In this document: positions 1 through 7,064 of the stretch, one piece after another | Layout: each line of letters begins with the position of its first letter | Position numbering within the stretch: the stretch's first letter is position 1 | Source: Bacteroidales bacterium UBA1219 | GTDB taxonomy: Bacteria; Bacteroidota; Bacteroidia; Bacteroidales; P3 | NCBI GenBank assembly: GCA_002309295.1 | Contig: DBXF01000007.1 | Location: 215 to 30,207 of the forward strand | DNA length: 29,993 nt | Reading direction: 5' to 3' | Program-made: the position numbers and the translations under genes | Notes under the pieces: model-generated | The model's database searches: none | Seen by the model: the letters and a program-made list of their open reading frames with translations, nothing else | What the model was told of the DNA's origin: nothing

Positions 1-404
1 TTCTGCGGACGGTCGGCACGCCACACTGGCTGTATCTGGCAGCGTTTGAAAGGGAACACGATGTCGTTGCGGTGCTGCACCACAAAACGTGCGAAAGGCA
101 CCGTGAGGTCGTAGCGCAGACCGCGGTCGCAGATGCGGGGAGCCACACGGTGGTAGTCCTGTGCAAAATCCACATTCTCCATAAAGTTGCCCGAGTTGAG
201 CACCTTAAACAGCAGTTTGTCGCCCTCTTCGCCGTATTTGCCCATCAGCGTTGAGAGGTTCTCCAAAGCCGGAGTCTCGATGGGAACAAAACAGAAAGTC
301 TTGAAAACCGCACGTATTGTGTCGAAAATATAATTGCGCCTAGCCATCTCCTGTGGCAGAAAATCGCGTGTCCCTTTGGGTATGCTGCAAGTAATCTGAG
401 CCAT
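1..404 (-). CDS. hisS: Histidyl-tRNA synthetase, N-terminal part (cut by window edge)
   Basis: Class II aminoacyl-tRNA synthetase that charges tRNA-His in the cytoplasm. Reading the minus strand from the ATG at 404 gives about 134 residues open to the window edge. The N-terminus carries the family signature KGTRDFLP, then FVPIETPALE (motif 1 region), LRYDLTVPFARFV, and QIQPVWRADRPQ leading into motif 2, all in the order expected of HisRS. The rest of the catalytic core and the anticodon-binding domain lie outside the window. The start is chosen because it lies just before the conserved KGTRDF segment, and a TAnnTTTG -7 box lies about 55 nt upstream. The upstream gene on the same strand is separated by 252 nt and its own terminator, so hisS is probably transcribed separately. 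Identification is firm. Confidence 0.93.
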   Translation of the reverse strand, partial: MAQITCSIPKGTRDFLPQEMARRNYIFDTIRAVFKTFCFVPIETPALENLSTLMGKYGEEGDKLLFKVLNSGNFMENVDFAQDYHRVAPRICDRGLRYDLTVPFARFVVQHRNDIVFPFKRCQIQPVWRADRPQ

Positions 405-457
405 ATATCAATGATTATAAACAAATTAAACAAAACCGCCGCATCGCACGGCATTTG

Positions 458-465
458 CAAAGATA
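458..465 (-). promoter_or_regulatory. Putative -7 box for hisS
   Basis: The minus strand reads TATCTTTG followed by C, a match to the Bacteroidota -7 consensus TAnnTTTG. It lies about 54 nt upstream of the hisS start. No clear TTTG -33 element is seen at the usual 19-20 nt spacing, so this is a weaker call than the promoters listed for tRNA-Asn or rplU. Confidence 0.5.
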
Positions 466-482
466 CGAAATTTTGGTGAAAA

Positions 483-537
483 GTGATTGGTGATTAGTGA
501 TTAGTTTTTGTGAACCGTGAACTGTGATCAGTGAACT
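483..537. repeat. Heptad (7-bp period) tandem repeat array
   Basis: Three units of GTGATTR (483-503), then a short break, then four units of the type GTGAACT/GTGATCA (510-537). The 22-nt stretch 483-504 recurs identically at 21187-21208. No coding content is supported. The array lies between hisS and the terminator of the next gene. Confidence 0.7.
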
Positions 538-582
538 GAGGATGCCGCAGTTTCTTTGCAGAGGCATAGCCTGTCGAATGGC

Positions 583-614
583 AAAAAAAAAGAGCCGCCA
601 GCTTGGGCAGCTCT
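583..614 (-). terminator. Rho-independent terminator of the T9SS cargo gene
   Basis: Minus-strand stem AGAGCTGCC (614-606) pairs with GGCGGCTCT (599-591), allowing one G-U, around a 6-nt loop. It is followed by nine T residues (591-583 region). It lies about 43 nt after the stop of the gene at 657-2870. Confidence 0.85.
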
Positions 615-629
615 TTGCTATCGATTATA

Positions 630-657
630 AACTGTAAACTATCAACTGTTTACCGTT
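630..657. repeat. Short heptad array abutting a stop codon
   Basis: Four 7-bp units close to AACTGTW. The last unit runs into the TAA stop codon (657-659, minus strand) of the cargo gene. Confidence 0.55.
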
Positions 658-2870
658 TATTCCTTAACAAATTTTATTTTGCGTTCGCCGGCGGAGATCA
701 CATAAACGCCTTTGTTGAGGCCGGATACGCTGATGACGGTGTTCTCGGTGGCTGTCTGCTGTGCCACTATCTTTCCTGTCATGTCGTAAACCAGCAGCAT
801 GGTGCCGTTTTCAACACCATTCACGTGCAGCTCGTCCTTGGCGGGGTTGGGGAACACGCTGAGCTCTGCGGCCTGTGCTGTGGCGATACCCTGCGGGGTT
901 ACTGTCTGCACGGCAAACAATGCCGAAACTTCCACAATGCGATCCAGCAACTTGCCTATGTATTTCATCTCGCCGTTGGAGGTGTTTACATAGAACATGG
1001 CTGTATTGCTGTAGTTGTCGTCGTTATCATCATCGTCGTATAAGGCCAAGAATAGCTCTCCGGTGCTGTAGTCGAAAGCCATAGCCGAATAGTCTTCGAT
1101 ATGAATTCCCGAACTACCCACCAATGTAGTGGTTCCGTTGTTCAGGTTGATGCGGTACAGGCTGCCATTGCTTTCATCCTCGATGACGTATGCCTCGCCC
1201 CGTGCGTTGATGGCAAAAGCTGTGATGGATATGGAGAGTTGTCCCATAACAGTATAATGTTCAGGGTCGGAGATGTCGAAACTGCACAGTTTCTTGTCGG
1301 AGGTGATAAAGTACATTTTGTTGTCGGCGGGGTTGTACTGCATAGCAACTATTACGCCTGTTAACGTTGGGATGGTGTAGTTGATGGACCCGGAAACGAA
1401 GTTGTTGCTGATGTTGGCACGGGTTATCTTGTCGTTGTCGCCTTGGTTGTACCACACGTATCCGCCGGCGTAAGTGCCCGAATACATGTCGTGGTCGAAA
1501 TGTGCCGAGGCGGTATCCACGTTGGCAAGATTTTGCATGCTGAAACGGATGAAATGCTCCTGCCATGGGTAGTAGTTTTCGCCTTTCAGCCAGTAGGCGT
1601 ATGCGTACCATTGGGCTGTTGATTGCGGAGTATATTCCGGAGCGCGGTTTACGCCGGTAACGCTGAGGTTGTCGATGCGTGCCGCAGTGGCGTCGCCCCC
1701 GCTGTTATCGTTTTGCCAAACAAACACCAGTTTGCATTGCTGGTTGGGGAAAGGATTTGCAATGGTGGCAGTCAGCTGTTCGTTGGAAATCCCCGTCAGT
1801 TTCACCGAATGCAGAAGATCAATCTGGTCGAAGTTGAGCACATAAGGCAGAACGTCATCGTAGGATTCGCCTGTGTAATAAGTAGCGTAGCGGGAGGGGC
1901 TCCAAACGGTGTCTTTCGGTATAAGGTAAACCGACATGAAGTCGTATATTTCCGTTCCGGCGTCTTCGCCGCCAATTTCCATAGCATAGAAACTTACTTT
2001 TATACTGTCGCTATTGTCGAGCTGAATCAGGCGTTCGGCAAGTGCCGTAACGGGATGTCCGGATGTGAAGTAGTCGGGGTACGCATCATCGCCGCAGTGC
2101 AGGTCGCCATTGAAAGCCCACTGGGCATTATGGCCATCGGGATAGTTTTTCAAATACCATTTAAGGTTGTCGTTGGTATTAGTGAAATTTGTGGTGTACG
2201 GCAGCGTGGCAGCAGTGTCGTAGTTGTATCCCAATTTCATAACAGGCATATATTTCTGTCTTATCTTATAGCGTCCCGTCCCTCTGAAACTGTTGAGATT
2301 ACGTTCCGGATTCGGGCTGTAATTCAGGCTATCCGTCAGATATTGCAACGAATAATAATCAGAACCCCGTGTAATGCGGAAATTTCTCGTGCTGTAAGGC
2401 GAGGTGCTGTCGTATATCGCAACAAGAAGATGATTGCCGTAACTGTTTTTGTATATAAATTGTTTGTCGAGTTTTATCGTAACCCATCCGGCGGAAGATG
2501 GTATGTTGAACTTACCCACAAACACACGGTCGGACGACGTTACCGGTATATAAGCCGAATCGTTGGCAAACGATAACGTGGACACATTTTTCATATAAAC
2601 CGTCCAATTTTGAGAGCGGGCCGACGAAGAAGCACCCGTGCCTGTGTAGTAGAATGAAATTTCGTTGATTTTAAAATCAGGCACCGACGGCATCAAAGAA
2701 TAAGGAAATATCATCTGCGTATAGGAACACCTGTAAATCGTGTTGGACGGGTACATATGCGACGAATCAGTTGGGGTTCCCACGCGTACCGTGTACTCTT
2801 GTTGCGCATTGGCAACACCTGCCCAAGCCATCAGGCCCACAAGCAGGAAAAATGATAAAAATTTTCTCAT
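657..2870 (-). CDS. Secreted T9SS cargo protein with C-terminal sorting domain
   Basis: A 737-residue exported protein of unknown specific function. Residues 1-23 form a typical signal peptide ending at VANAQ. Residues from about 218 to 410 (start TLPYTTNFTNTNDNLKWYL, later FYAMEIGGEDAGTEIYDFMSVYL) resemble a choice-of-anchor-J/cleaved-adhesin jelly-roll. Residues from about 420 to 650 contain short YAMQYNPADNKMYF and FDYSTGELFLALYDD segments that look like propeller blades, including an Asp-rich loop. The final ~70 residues (LSVFPNPAKDELHV ... LNKGVYVISAGERKIKFVKE) match a type A T9SS C-terminal sorting domain, which sends proteins across the outer membrane for anchoring on A-LPS or release. 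The gene is monocistronic, with a -7 box upstream and a terminator downstream. It is probably a surface or secreted adhesin-like protein; no enzymatic motif was recognised. Confidence 0.85.
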   Translation of the reverse strand: MRKFLSFFLLVGLMAWAGVANAQQEYTVRVGTPTDSSHMYPSNTIYRCSYTQMIFPYSLMPSVPDFKINEISFYYTGTGASSSARSQNWTVYMKNVSTLSFANDSAYIPVTSSDRVFVGKFNIPSSAGWVTIKLDKQFIYKNSYGNHLLVAIYDSTSPYSTRNFRITRGSDYYSLQYLTDSLNYSPNPERNLNSFRGTGRYKIRQKYMPVMKLGYNYDTAATLPYTTNFTNTNDNLKWYLKNYPDGHNAQWAFNGDLHCGDDAYPDYFTSGHPVTALAERLIQLDNSDSIKVSFYAMEIGGEDAGTEIYDFMSVYLIPKDTVWSPSRYATYYTGESYDDVLPYVLNFDQIDLLHSVKLTGISNEQLTATIANPFPNQQCKLVFVWQNDNSGGDATAARIDNLSVTGVNRAPEYTPQSTAQWYAYAYWLKGENYYPWQEHFIRFSMQNLANVDTASAHFDHDMYSGTYAGGYVWYNQGDNDKITRANISNNFVSGSINYTIPTLTGVIVAMQYNPADNKMYFITSDKKLCSFDISDPEHYTVMGQLSISITAFAINARGEAYVIEDESNGSLYRINLNNGTTTLVGSSGIHIEDYSAMAFDYSTGELFLALYDDDDNDDNYSNTAMFYVNTSNGEMKYIGKLLDRIVEVSALFAVQTVTPQGIATAQAAELSVFPNPAKDELHVNGVENGTMLLVYDMTGKIVAQQTATENTVISVSGLNKGVYVISAGERKIKFVKE

Positions 2871-3174
2871 AATGATATCGTTTTAAATGTTATTATTGTG
2901 TTTATTTACTATTATTATCACCTTAATCCGTTTTGCAAATATACACCTTTTTCTAGTCAAATGGGCTTTTTATGCTAAAAAATATAGACAAAATGCAGGG
3001 TACCATTTACAACACTCTATTTTTCAGTATAATACATAAGAAATTTTAACATTCTGATTCCCATAAACCTGTTCGAAAGCTGGCAGCACAGCAAAACCGC
3101 ACAAATTGTATCTTATTTTTATCACTGAATACCAACGTAATACGTAAAAAAGACAAAAAAAAATCCTCAAAAAT
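2871..3174. other. AT-rich intergenic region
   Basis: About 300 bases between two divergent transcription units. Apart from the minus-strand promoter near 2936 it is AT-rich with homopolymer runs. The short open frames on the minus strand here have no recognisable protein features. I see nothing else in it. Confidence 0.6.
2936..2943 (-). promoter_or_regulatory. Putative -7 box of the T9SS cargo gene
   Basis: The minus strand reads TATATTTG followed by C, fitting TAnnTTTG, about 66 nt upstream of the start at 2870. A TTTG lies only 14 nt further upstream, shorter than the usual 19-20 nt, so the -33 element is uncertain. Confidence 0.5.
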
Positions 3175-3205
3175 TTTGGAGAAACAAAAAAAACTCGTAC
3201 CTTTG
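3175..3205 (+). promoter_or_regulatory. Promoter of the tRNA-Asn pair
   Basis: TTTG at 3175-3178, a 19-nt spacer, and TACCTTTG at 3198-3205 match the Bacteroidota -33/-7 consensus at ideal spacing. The box ends 43 nt before the first tRNA. Confidence 0.85.
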
Positions 3206-3248
3206 CAAAACTTTTTAGAGAGATTTTTGACATCGAAAAAAGCAGTAT

Positions 3249-3322
3249 TCCTCAATAGCTCAGTTGGTTAGAGCACCTGACTGTTAATCAGGGGGTCGCA
3301 GGTTCAAGTCCTGCTTGGGGAG
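3249..3322 (+). tRNA. tRNA-Asn (anticodon GTT), first copy
   Basis: A 74-nt cloverleaf. The acceptor stem TCCTCAA (3249-3255) pairs with TTGGGGA (3315-3321) with one G-U, and the discriminator is G. The anticodon stem CCTGA/TCAGG encloses the loop CTGTTAA with anticodon GTT at 3283-3285. The T-arm is GCAGG-TTCAAGT-CCTGC. The 3' CCA is not encoded. It is the first gene of a two-tRNA transcript. Confidence 0.96.
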
Positions 3323-3349
3323 CAAAAGGGGGCAAAAGCCTCCGAAGAT

Positions 3350-3423
3350 TCCTCCTTAGCTCAGTTGGTTAGAGCACCTGACTGTTAATCAGGGGGTCGA
3401 AGGTTCAAGTCCTTCAGGGGGAG
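3350..3423 (+). tRNA. tRNA-Asn (anticodon GTT), second copy
   Basis: A second 74-nt tRNA 27 nt downstream. The D-arm and anticodon arm are identical to the first copy. The acceptor stem (TCCTCCT with AGGGGGA) and T-stem (GAAGG/CCTTC) differ, but each remains paired, so both copies look functional. CCA is not encoded. A terminator follows within 10 nt. Confidence 0.96.
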
Positions 3424-3432
3424 CAAACACAG

Positions 3433-3459
3433 GAGCCGCACACAAACGGCTCTTTTTTT
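3433..3459 (+). terminator. Terminator after the tRNA-Asn pair
   Basis: Stem GAGCCG (3433-3438) with CGGCTC (3447-3452), an 8-nt loop, then seven T residues. The next ORF starts only 12 nt after the T-run. Confidence 0.85.
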
Positions 3460-3471
3460 GTATCACCACGT

Positions 3472-3714
3472 ATGAGCAGCGTACTTACAGTAATAGTTTT
3501 GGCCATAGTGCTTCTGGCTCTTGCCTTCGCCGGCATAGCCATCAAGATGATAGTGCGCCGCGGTGGCGAGTTCAAACGGCACTGCTCCAGCACCGACCCC
3601 TACACCGGCAAGAGCAACGGTTGCATCTGCGGCAACGCAAAACCCAACGACTGCCCCGAACAGAAAAAGCACTCCCCGCTAGAGGTGAACGACGAGCTGC
3701 TGAAAGAGTGCTGA
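3472..3714 (+). CDS. Small Cys-rich single-pass membrane protein (NqrM-like?)
   Basis: An 80-residue protein. Residues 3-28 form one hydrophobic N-terminal helix, followed by a basic patch (RRGGEFKRH). A short soluble tail carries cysteines at 38, 51, 53, 61 and 80, in a C-x12-C-x-C-x7-C arrangement. The layout of one N-terminal helix, a basic stretch and then C...CxC...C resembles NqrM (DUF539), which helps mature the Na+-translocating NADH:quinone reductase by handling Fe-S or metal. The match is by overall layout only and no nqr genes lie in the window. The ATG lies 12 nt after the tRNA terminator with no promoter of its own visible, so expression may depend on read-through. The cysteine pattern suggests a real gene; the function is uncertain. 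Confidence 0.65.
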   Translation: MSSVLTVIVLAIVLLALAFAGIAIKMIVRRGGEFKRHCSSTDPYTGKSNGCICGNAKPNDCPEQKKHSPLEVNDELLKEC

Positions 3715-4045
3715 GTGGCCATATTACAACAAAATAGTTTTGAATAATTTTTTGATTTTCAACATCGAAAGACACGAAAAGCACAAAAACTTTCGTTTTT
3801 TTTCGTATTTTTAGATATTCCCTTCAATTTTGAGCGTAGCGACCTTTACAGATTATCAGATTTTCGGGCATTCAGATTTTCGGAAAGAAAAAAAACGTTA
3901 CAAAACACTGCCAAAAACGCCCCCCTATCCTACCGCGCGGCCCACTTTTCAACAGCAAAGATTGGATAAATCCGGACAACAGCCATTGTCAAAGCATTAA
4001 AAATTAAACATTTACAAAGCAAGGAAAAATAATTTGAAGAAAAAT
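3715..4045. other. Intergenic region before the rplU promoter
   Basis: About 330 bases without a gene. It contains AT-rich sequence and two copies of TCAGATTTTCGG (starting at 3857 and 3872). No hairpin with a T-run, RNA gene or supported ORF was seen. Confidence 0.5.
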
Positions 4046-4076
4046 TTTGTCAGTTTGGAAAAAAGTTGTACCTTTG
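4046..4076 (+). promoter_or_regulatory. Promoter of rplU-rpmA
   Basis: TTTG at 4046-4049, a 19-nt spacer, and TACCTTTG at 4069-4076: the same box sequence and spacing as the tRNA-Asn promoter. It leaves a 5' leader of about 40 nt before rplU. Confidence 0.85.
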
Positions 4077-4122
4077 CAGTCCATTTTCGACAGAAAAATA
4101 AACAGTAAAATCATAATAAACA

Positions 4123-4431
4123 ATGTACGCAATAGTAGAAATAGCAGGAAAGCAGTTCAAGGTTGTACAAGATCAGAAGATTTTTGTGAACCGCCTGAAA
4201 GACGACGAAGGCGCTTCCGTTTCTTTTGACACCGTGATGCTTAAAGACAACGACGGAGCAGTGGAAATTGGCCAACCCTATCTGGAAGGCGCAAAAGTAA
4301 ACGCTACCGTTTTGAAACACATTAAGGGAGACAAAGTTTTGGTTTTCCACAAAAAACGCAGAAAAGGCTATCAGAAAATGAACGGTCACCGCGACTATCT
4401 GACCCAGATCAAAATCGATAGCATCTTATAA
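4123..4431 (+). CDS. rplU: 50S ribosomal protein L21
   Basis: A 102-residue ribosomal protein of the large subunit that binds 23S rRNA. It opens with MYAIVEIAGKQFKV, the strongly conserved L21 N-terminus, and continues with VSFDTVMLKDND, GQPYLEGAKVNATV and the C-terminal KRRKGYQKMNGHR segment typical of the family. The length is normal. It is the first gene of a two-gene operon with rpmA (32 nt apart), the usual L21-L27 pairing in bacteria, driven by a strong consensus promoter and closed by a strong terminator. Confidence 0.97.
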   Translation: MYAIVEIAGKQFKVVQDQKIFVNRLKDDEGASVSFDTVMLKDNDGAVEIGQPYLEGAKVNATVLKHIKGDKVLVFHKKRRKGYQKMNGHRDYLTQIKIDSIL

Positions 4432-4463
4432 TTTAATGTTGAACTTATAAAAAAGAAATAGAT

Positions 4464-4727
4464 ATGGCACATAAGAAAGGTGTAGGAAGTTCAAGTAACG
4501 GTCGTGAATCCGAAAGCAAACGCCTTGGCGTTAAGATTTTCGGTGGTCAGAAATGCATAGCCGGCAACATCATCGTTCGTCAGCGCGGCACAGTTCACAA
4601 TCCTGGTAAAAACGTGGGAATGGGCAAGGACCACACTCTCTTCGCCCTCACCGACGGTATTGTAACTTTCAAGAAAGGCAAGAAAGACCGTTCGTATGTA
4701 TCGGTTGTTCCCGCCGCAGAAGCGTAA
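4464..4727 (+). CDS. rpmA: 50S ribosomal protein L27
   Basis: An 87-residue large-subunit protein whose N-terminus reaches toward the peptidyl transferase centre. The sequence MAHKKGVGSSSNGRES, then RLGVKIFGGQ, IVRQRGT and NPGKNVGMGKDHTLFALTDG, is characteristic. The mature-type start (MAHKK) shows that there is no cleavable N-terminal extension of the Firmicutes kind. It is the second gene of the rplU-rpmA operon, 17 nt before a long terminator stem. Confidence 0.97.
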   Translation: MAHKKGVGSSSNGRESESKRLGVKIFGGQKCIAGNIIVRQRGTVHNPGKNVGMGKDHTLFALTDGIVTFKKGKKDRSYVSVVPAAEA

Positions 4728-4743
4728 CCACACGACAATTTAA

Positions 4744-4786
4744 TAAACAAAAAAGGCTTTTCCGATGGAAAAGCCTTTTTTGTTTA
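4744..4786. terminator. Bidirectional terminator after rpmA
   Basis: A perfect 20-bp inverted repeat (4744-4763 with 4767-4786) with a 3-nt loop GAT. A-runs on one side and T-runs on the other let it work in both directions. It separates rpmA from the oppositely oriented ABC transporter genes. Confidence 0.9.
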
Positions 4787-4841
4787 GTTTGCAGTTTGTA
4801 GTTTTGAGTGGTGAGTTTTGAGTGGTGAGTTTGCAGTCAAA
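4786..4841. repeat. Heptad tandem array, eight units
   Basis: Eight consecutive in-phase 7-bp units, all beginning AGT (types AGTTTGT, AGTTTTG, AGTGGTG). The array starts at the terminator edge. No coding potential is supported. Confidence 0.75.
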
Positions 4842-4852
4842 CGATGTGTGGG

Positions 4853-4894
4853 TTCAACAAGCTCACCCACCGCTCGGTGCCTGAGCCTGTCGAA
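4853..4894. repeat. REP-like hairpin, TTCGACAGGCTCA family
   Basis: Outer arms 4853-4865 and 4882-4894 (right arm TGAGCCTGTCGAA) pair with two G-U type mismatches. The inner arms CACCG/CGGTG (4868-4872, 4875-4879) pair perfectly. A second member with the same plan is at 16814-16867. Confidence 0.7.
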
Positions 4895-4897
4895 TGT

Positions 4898-4939
4898 GAA
4901 GAATCATTCAGTGAATGTTTCGATAGCTAAGCGGAGAAC
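4898..4939 (-). repeat. 42-nt palindromic element, copy C (inverted)
   Basis: On the minus strand this matches 39 of 42 positions of the unit at 28229-28270. It contains 9-nt arms around a 3-nt loop (4901-4921, one mismatch) next to a TTCTCCGCTTAGCTATCGAA flank. Confidence 0.8.
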
Positions 4940-4941
4940 AA

Positions 4942-4983
4942 ACTCAGTTCACTGACCACTGACCACTGACCACTGACCACTAA
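4942..4983. repeat. Heptad tandem array abutting the mlaF stop
   Basis: Six in-phase units, mostly CCACTGA. The array ends at 4983, and the mlaF stop codon occupies 4984-4986, so it directly abuts the gene end. Confidence 0.75.
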
Positions 4984-5730
4984 CTACTGTTTCAGCCGTT
5001 TGGTAATTTCGTTGTTGAACAGGAAATCGTTCAGTTCCTTGTTCTGACAGGTGATAACCTCGTGACGGTTGCCTTCCCACCACAGATGTCCCTCGTTGAT
5101 GAAAACGATATGTTCGCCAATCTCAAGCACGGAGTTCATGTCGTGGGTGTTTATTATGGTAGTGATGTTCAGCTCCTCGGTGATTTCCTTGATAAGTTTG
5201 TCAATAAGGATTGAGGTCTGGGGGTCGAGGCCGGAGTTTGGCTCGTCGCAGAACAGATATTTGGGATTGGCCACAATGGCGCGGGCTATAGCCACTCGTT
5301 TGCGCATGCCGCCGCTGAGCTCGGAGGCGTAGAGTTTGTGGGTGTTGGGCAGCGCCACGCGCTCAAGGCAGAAATCCACACGTTTGTCCATCTCGGCGTT
5401 GGACATTTTGGAGAACATCAGCAGGGGGAACTTCACGTTCTCGGCCACGGTAAGGGAGTCGAACAAGGCTCCGCCCTGGAACACCATGCCAATTTCGCGT
5501 TTCAGTGCCGTAGTCTGATGGTCGTTCATTGTGGAGAGCTGGCGGCCGTCGTAGAAAATCTCGCCCGAAGTAGCTGTCTCCAAGCCGCTTACCGTCTTCA
5601 CCAGCACCGTCTTGCCGGAGCCGCTGCGCCCGATGACGAGGTTGGTCTTGCCCGTTTCGAACACCGTGCTGATGCCCTTGAGCACCTGTTTTTCGCCGAA
5701 ATTCTTGTATATGTCTTTTATCTCAATCAT
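4984..5730 (-). CDS. mlaF: MlaF-type lipid ABC transporter ATPase
   Basis: A 248-residue cytoplasmic ATPase of the MCE/Mla-type ABC transporters, which move phospholipid between the inner and outer membranes. Motifs: Walker A GRSGSGKT (34-41), Q-loop FQGG near 84-87, signature LSGGMRKR (138-145), Walker B YLFCDEP (158-164), and H-loop His196 in INTHD. The NSGLDP D-loop variant and the LSGGMRKRVAIARAI signature are typical of MlaF. The frame is open upstream to 5775, but that would overlap mlaE by 38 nt. The ATG at 5730 gives the conserved MIEIKDIYKNFG start and a 7-nt gap to mlaE, so it is preferred. It forms an operon with mlaE. The usual MCE-domain partner (MlaD) is not in the window. Confidence 0.9.
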   Translation of the reverse strand: MIEIKDIYKNFGEKQVLKGISTVFETGKTNLVIGRSGSGKTVLVKTVSGLETATSGEIFYDGRQLSTMNDHQTTALKREIGMVFQGGALFDSLTVAENVKFPLLMFSKMSNAEMDKRVDFCLERVALPNTHKLYASELSGGMRKRVAIARAIVANPKYLFCDEPNSGLDPQTSILIDKLIKEITEELNITTIINTHDMNSVLEIGEHIVFINEGHLWWEGNRHEVITCQNKELNDFLFNNEITKRLKQ

Positions 5731-5737
5731 AGTTTCG

Positions 5738-6478
5738 TCAGATAAGGATACTTGTAAGGGCCAAGTTGGCGGCAATCAGCACTATACAGCTCTCCACCAC
5801 GGCGCGGGTGCTGGCCTGTCCCACCTCGAGGGCGCCGCCAGTCACGGTATATCCGCGGTAGCTCGACACCGAGGCGATGATGAAATTATACACCAGTCCT
5901 TTGGCCATGCCGTAGAACATATCGTACGAGTCGAATTCGAGCTGAACGCCATCAAGAAACTCGTAGGAACTCATGGCCCCCGAAATCATGCCGAACAGCC
6001 AGCCTCCAGCCAAAGCCGAGAAAACGCTGAGTATCACTATAACAGGGCTGGACAGCACAAAAGCCACTATCTTGGGAAATATCAAATAGTTAGCCGAATT
6101 AACACCCATAATATTCAGAGCGTCGATCTGCTCGGTGATACGCATGGTGCCCAGCTCGGAGGCGATTCGCGATCCCACCTTGCCGGCAAGCACTAGGCCT
6201 ATCATCGTGGGGGCGAACTCCAGCATAATGGCCTTGCGGGTGGTGTAACCCGTTATCCATGTGGGATATATGGGATTGCTCAGGCTCGCGGCGAACTGAA
6301 TCACCACGGCGGCTCCCACAAATGCGGAGATGATGCAGGCTATGGGCAGCGAATCGATGCCGAGAACTTTCAGCTCGTAGAACAACTGCCTGCGGAAAGC
6401 CTTCCAGTTGTCGGGCTTGCGCAACACCTTGCCCAACAACATGAAATATTCGCCTACTGTATTTATCAATTTCTTCAT
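5738..6478 (-). CDS. mlaE: MlaE-type lipid ABC transporter permease
   Basis: A 246-residue inner-membrane permease (PF02405 family) that partners the ATPase encoded 7 nt downstream. The N-terminal amphipathic stretch (residues 1-40) precedes hydrophobic segments near 45-68, 90-110, 140-172, 190-210 and 220-245. The conserved core is visible: EFAPTMIGLVLAGKVGSRIASELGTMRITEQIDALNIMGVN, where the SELGTMRxTEQIDAL motif is the family hallmark. The length is usual for the family. A promoter box lies about 55 nt upstream. This gene pair suggests retrograde or anterograde phospholipid trafficking for outer-membrane asymmetry. The substrate and direction cannot be read from sequence. Confidence 0.9.
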   Translation of the reverse strand: MKKLINTVGEYFMLLGKVLRKPDNWKAFRRQLFYELKVLGIDSLPIACIISAFVGAAVVIQFAASLSNPIYPTWITGYTTRKAIMLEFAPTMIGLVLAGKVGSRIASELGTMRITEQIDALNIMGVNSANYLIFPKIVAFVLSSPVIVILSVFSALAGGWLFGMISGAMSSYEFLDGVQLEFDSYDMFYGMAKGLVYNFIIASVSSYRGYTVTGGALEVGQASTRAVVESCIVLIAANLALTSILI

Positions 6479-6531
6479 AAATGACTGTCTGTCAAGATTT
6501 TCAACGACACAACTAATTTATGCGTCGTTGG

Positions 6532-6563
6532 CAAATGTACTATTTTTTTTGCAAATGTCCAAA
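6532..6563 (-). promoter_or_regulatory. Promoter of mlaE-mlaF
   Basis: On the minus strand TTTG (6563-6560), a 20-nt spacer and TACATTTG (6539-6532) match the Bacteroidota consensus, 54 nt before the mlaE start. Confidence 0.75.
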
Positions 6564-6614
6564 TCAGGAAATCTAATACATACAATATAGAACTCGACAC
6601 TGCGTTAATAAAAT

Positions 6615-7064
6615 ATGAGTTACACACAGACACTTTACCACATTGTGCTTCGCACTCATCGTAGCGAAAAAACTATAGTAATTGAAAAAGAGCGGGATTT
6701 CTACACCTATGCCCTCGGTTTCATCAATAATGTTGGAGGAAAACTCTTCCGCATTGGCGGAATGCCCGACCACGTACACATTCTCGTATCGCTCCCGGCG
6801 ACACTTGCAATGTCCAAGTTTGTTCAGGATTTCAAGGTAACTACCAGCAAATGGCTGAAAAACAACCCCGATTTTCCAAATTTCGATGGATGGACGAAAG
6901 AGTACGCCGGATTCACTTACAATATGCGCGACCGCCAGATGATATCCAACTATATAGCCCGACAAAAAGAACATCACATAAAAAAAAGTTTTGCCGAGGA
7001 ATACCGTGCTTTTCTTGTGGATAACGGCATAGAGATTAAGAATGAGTTTTTTCTCACAGATTGA
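6615..7064 (+). CDS. Single-domain Y1 (HUH) transposase, IS200/RAYT-like
   Basis: A 149-residue Y1_Tnp-family protein that would cut and join single-stranded DNA through a 5'-phosphotyrosine. The metal-binding HUH motif is HVH at residues 53-55 (in PDHVHILVSL). The catalytic tyrosine is probably Tyr113 in SNYIARQKEHH, followed by the usual KKSFAEEYRAFLVDNGIE tail. The length is normal for TnpA of IS200/IS605 and for REP-associated transposases, and all key residues appear present. No TnpB gene is adjacent. I cannot define clean IS ends, but the 300 nt downstream are packed with short hairpins, which fits either IS200-like ends or a RAYT with its REP elements. It stands alone between divergent units, with no consensus promoter seen. 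Confidence 0.85.
   Translation: MSYTQTLYHIVLRTHRSEKTIVIEKERDFYTYALGFINNVGGKLFRIGGMPDHVHILVSLPATLAMSKFVQDFKVTTSKWLKNNPDFPNFDGWTKEYAGFTYNMRDRQMISNYIARQKEHHIKKSFAEEYRAFLVDNGIEIKNEFFLTD

Noticed and set aside
1623..2576. A 317-codon plus-strand frame inside the T9SS cargo gene
   Set aside because: It is antisense to a protein with a clear signal peptide and C-terminal sorting domain, and has no promoter or motif of its own.
4942..4983. Short CRISPR-like array
   Set aside because: The units are only 7 bp with no spacers and no cas genes nearby; this is a tandem heptad array.
5731..5775. Upstream extension of mlaF
   Set aside because: The extra 15 residues overlap the mlaE 3' end and do not resemble an ABC ATPase N-terminus, whereas the ATG at 5730 begins the conserved strand MIEIKDI.
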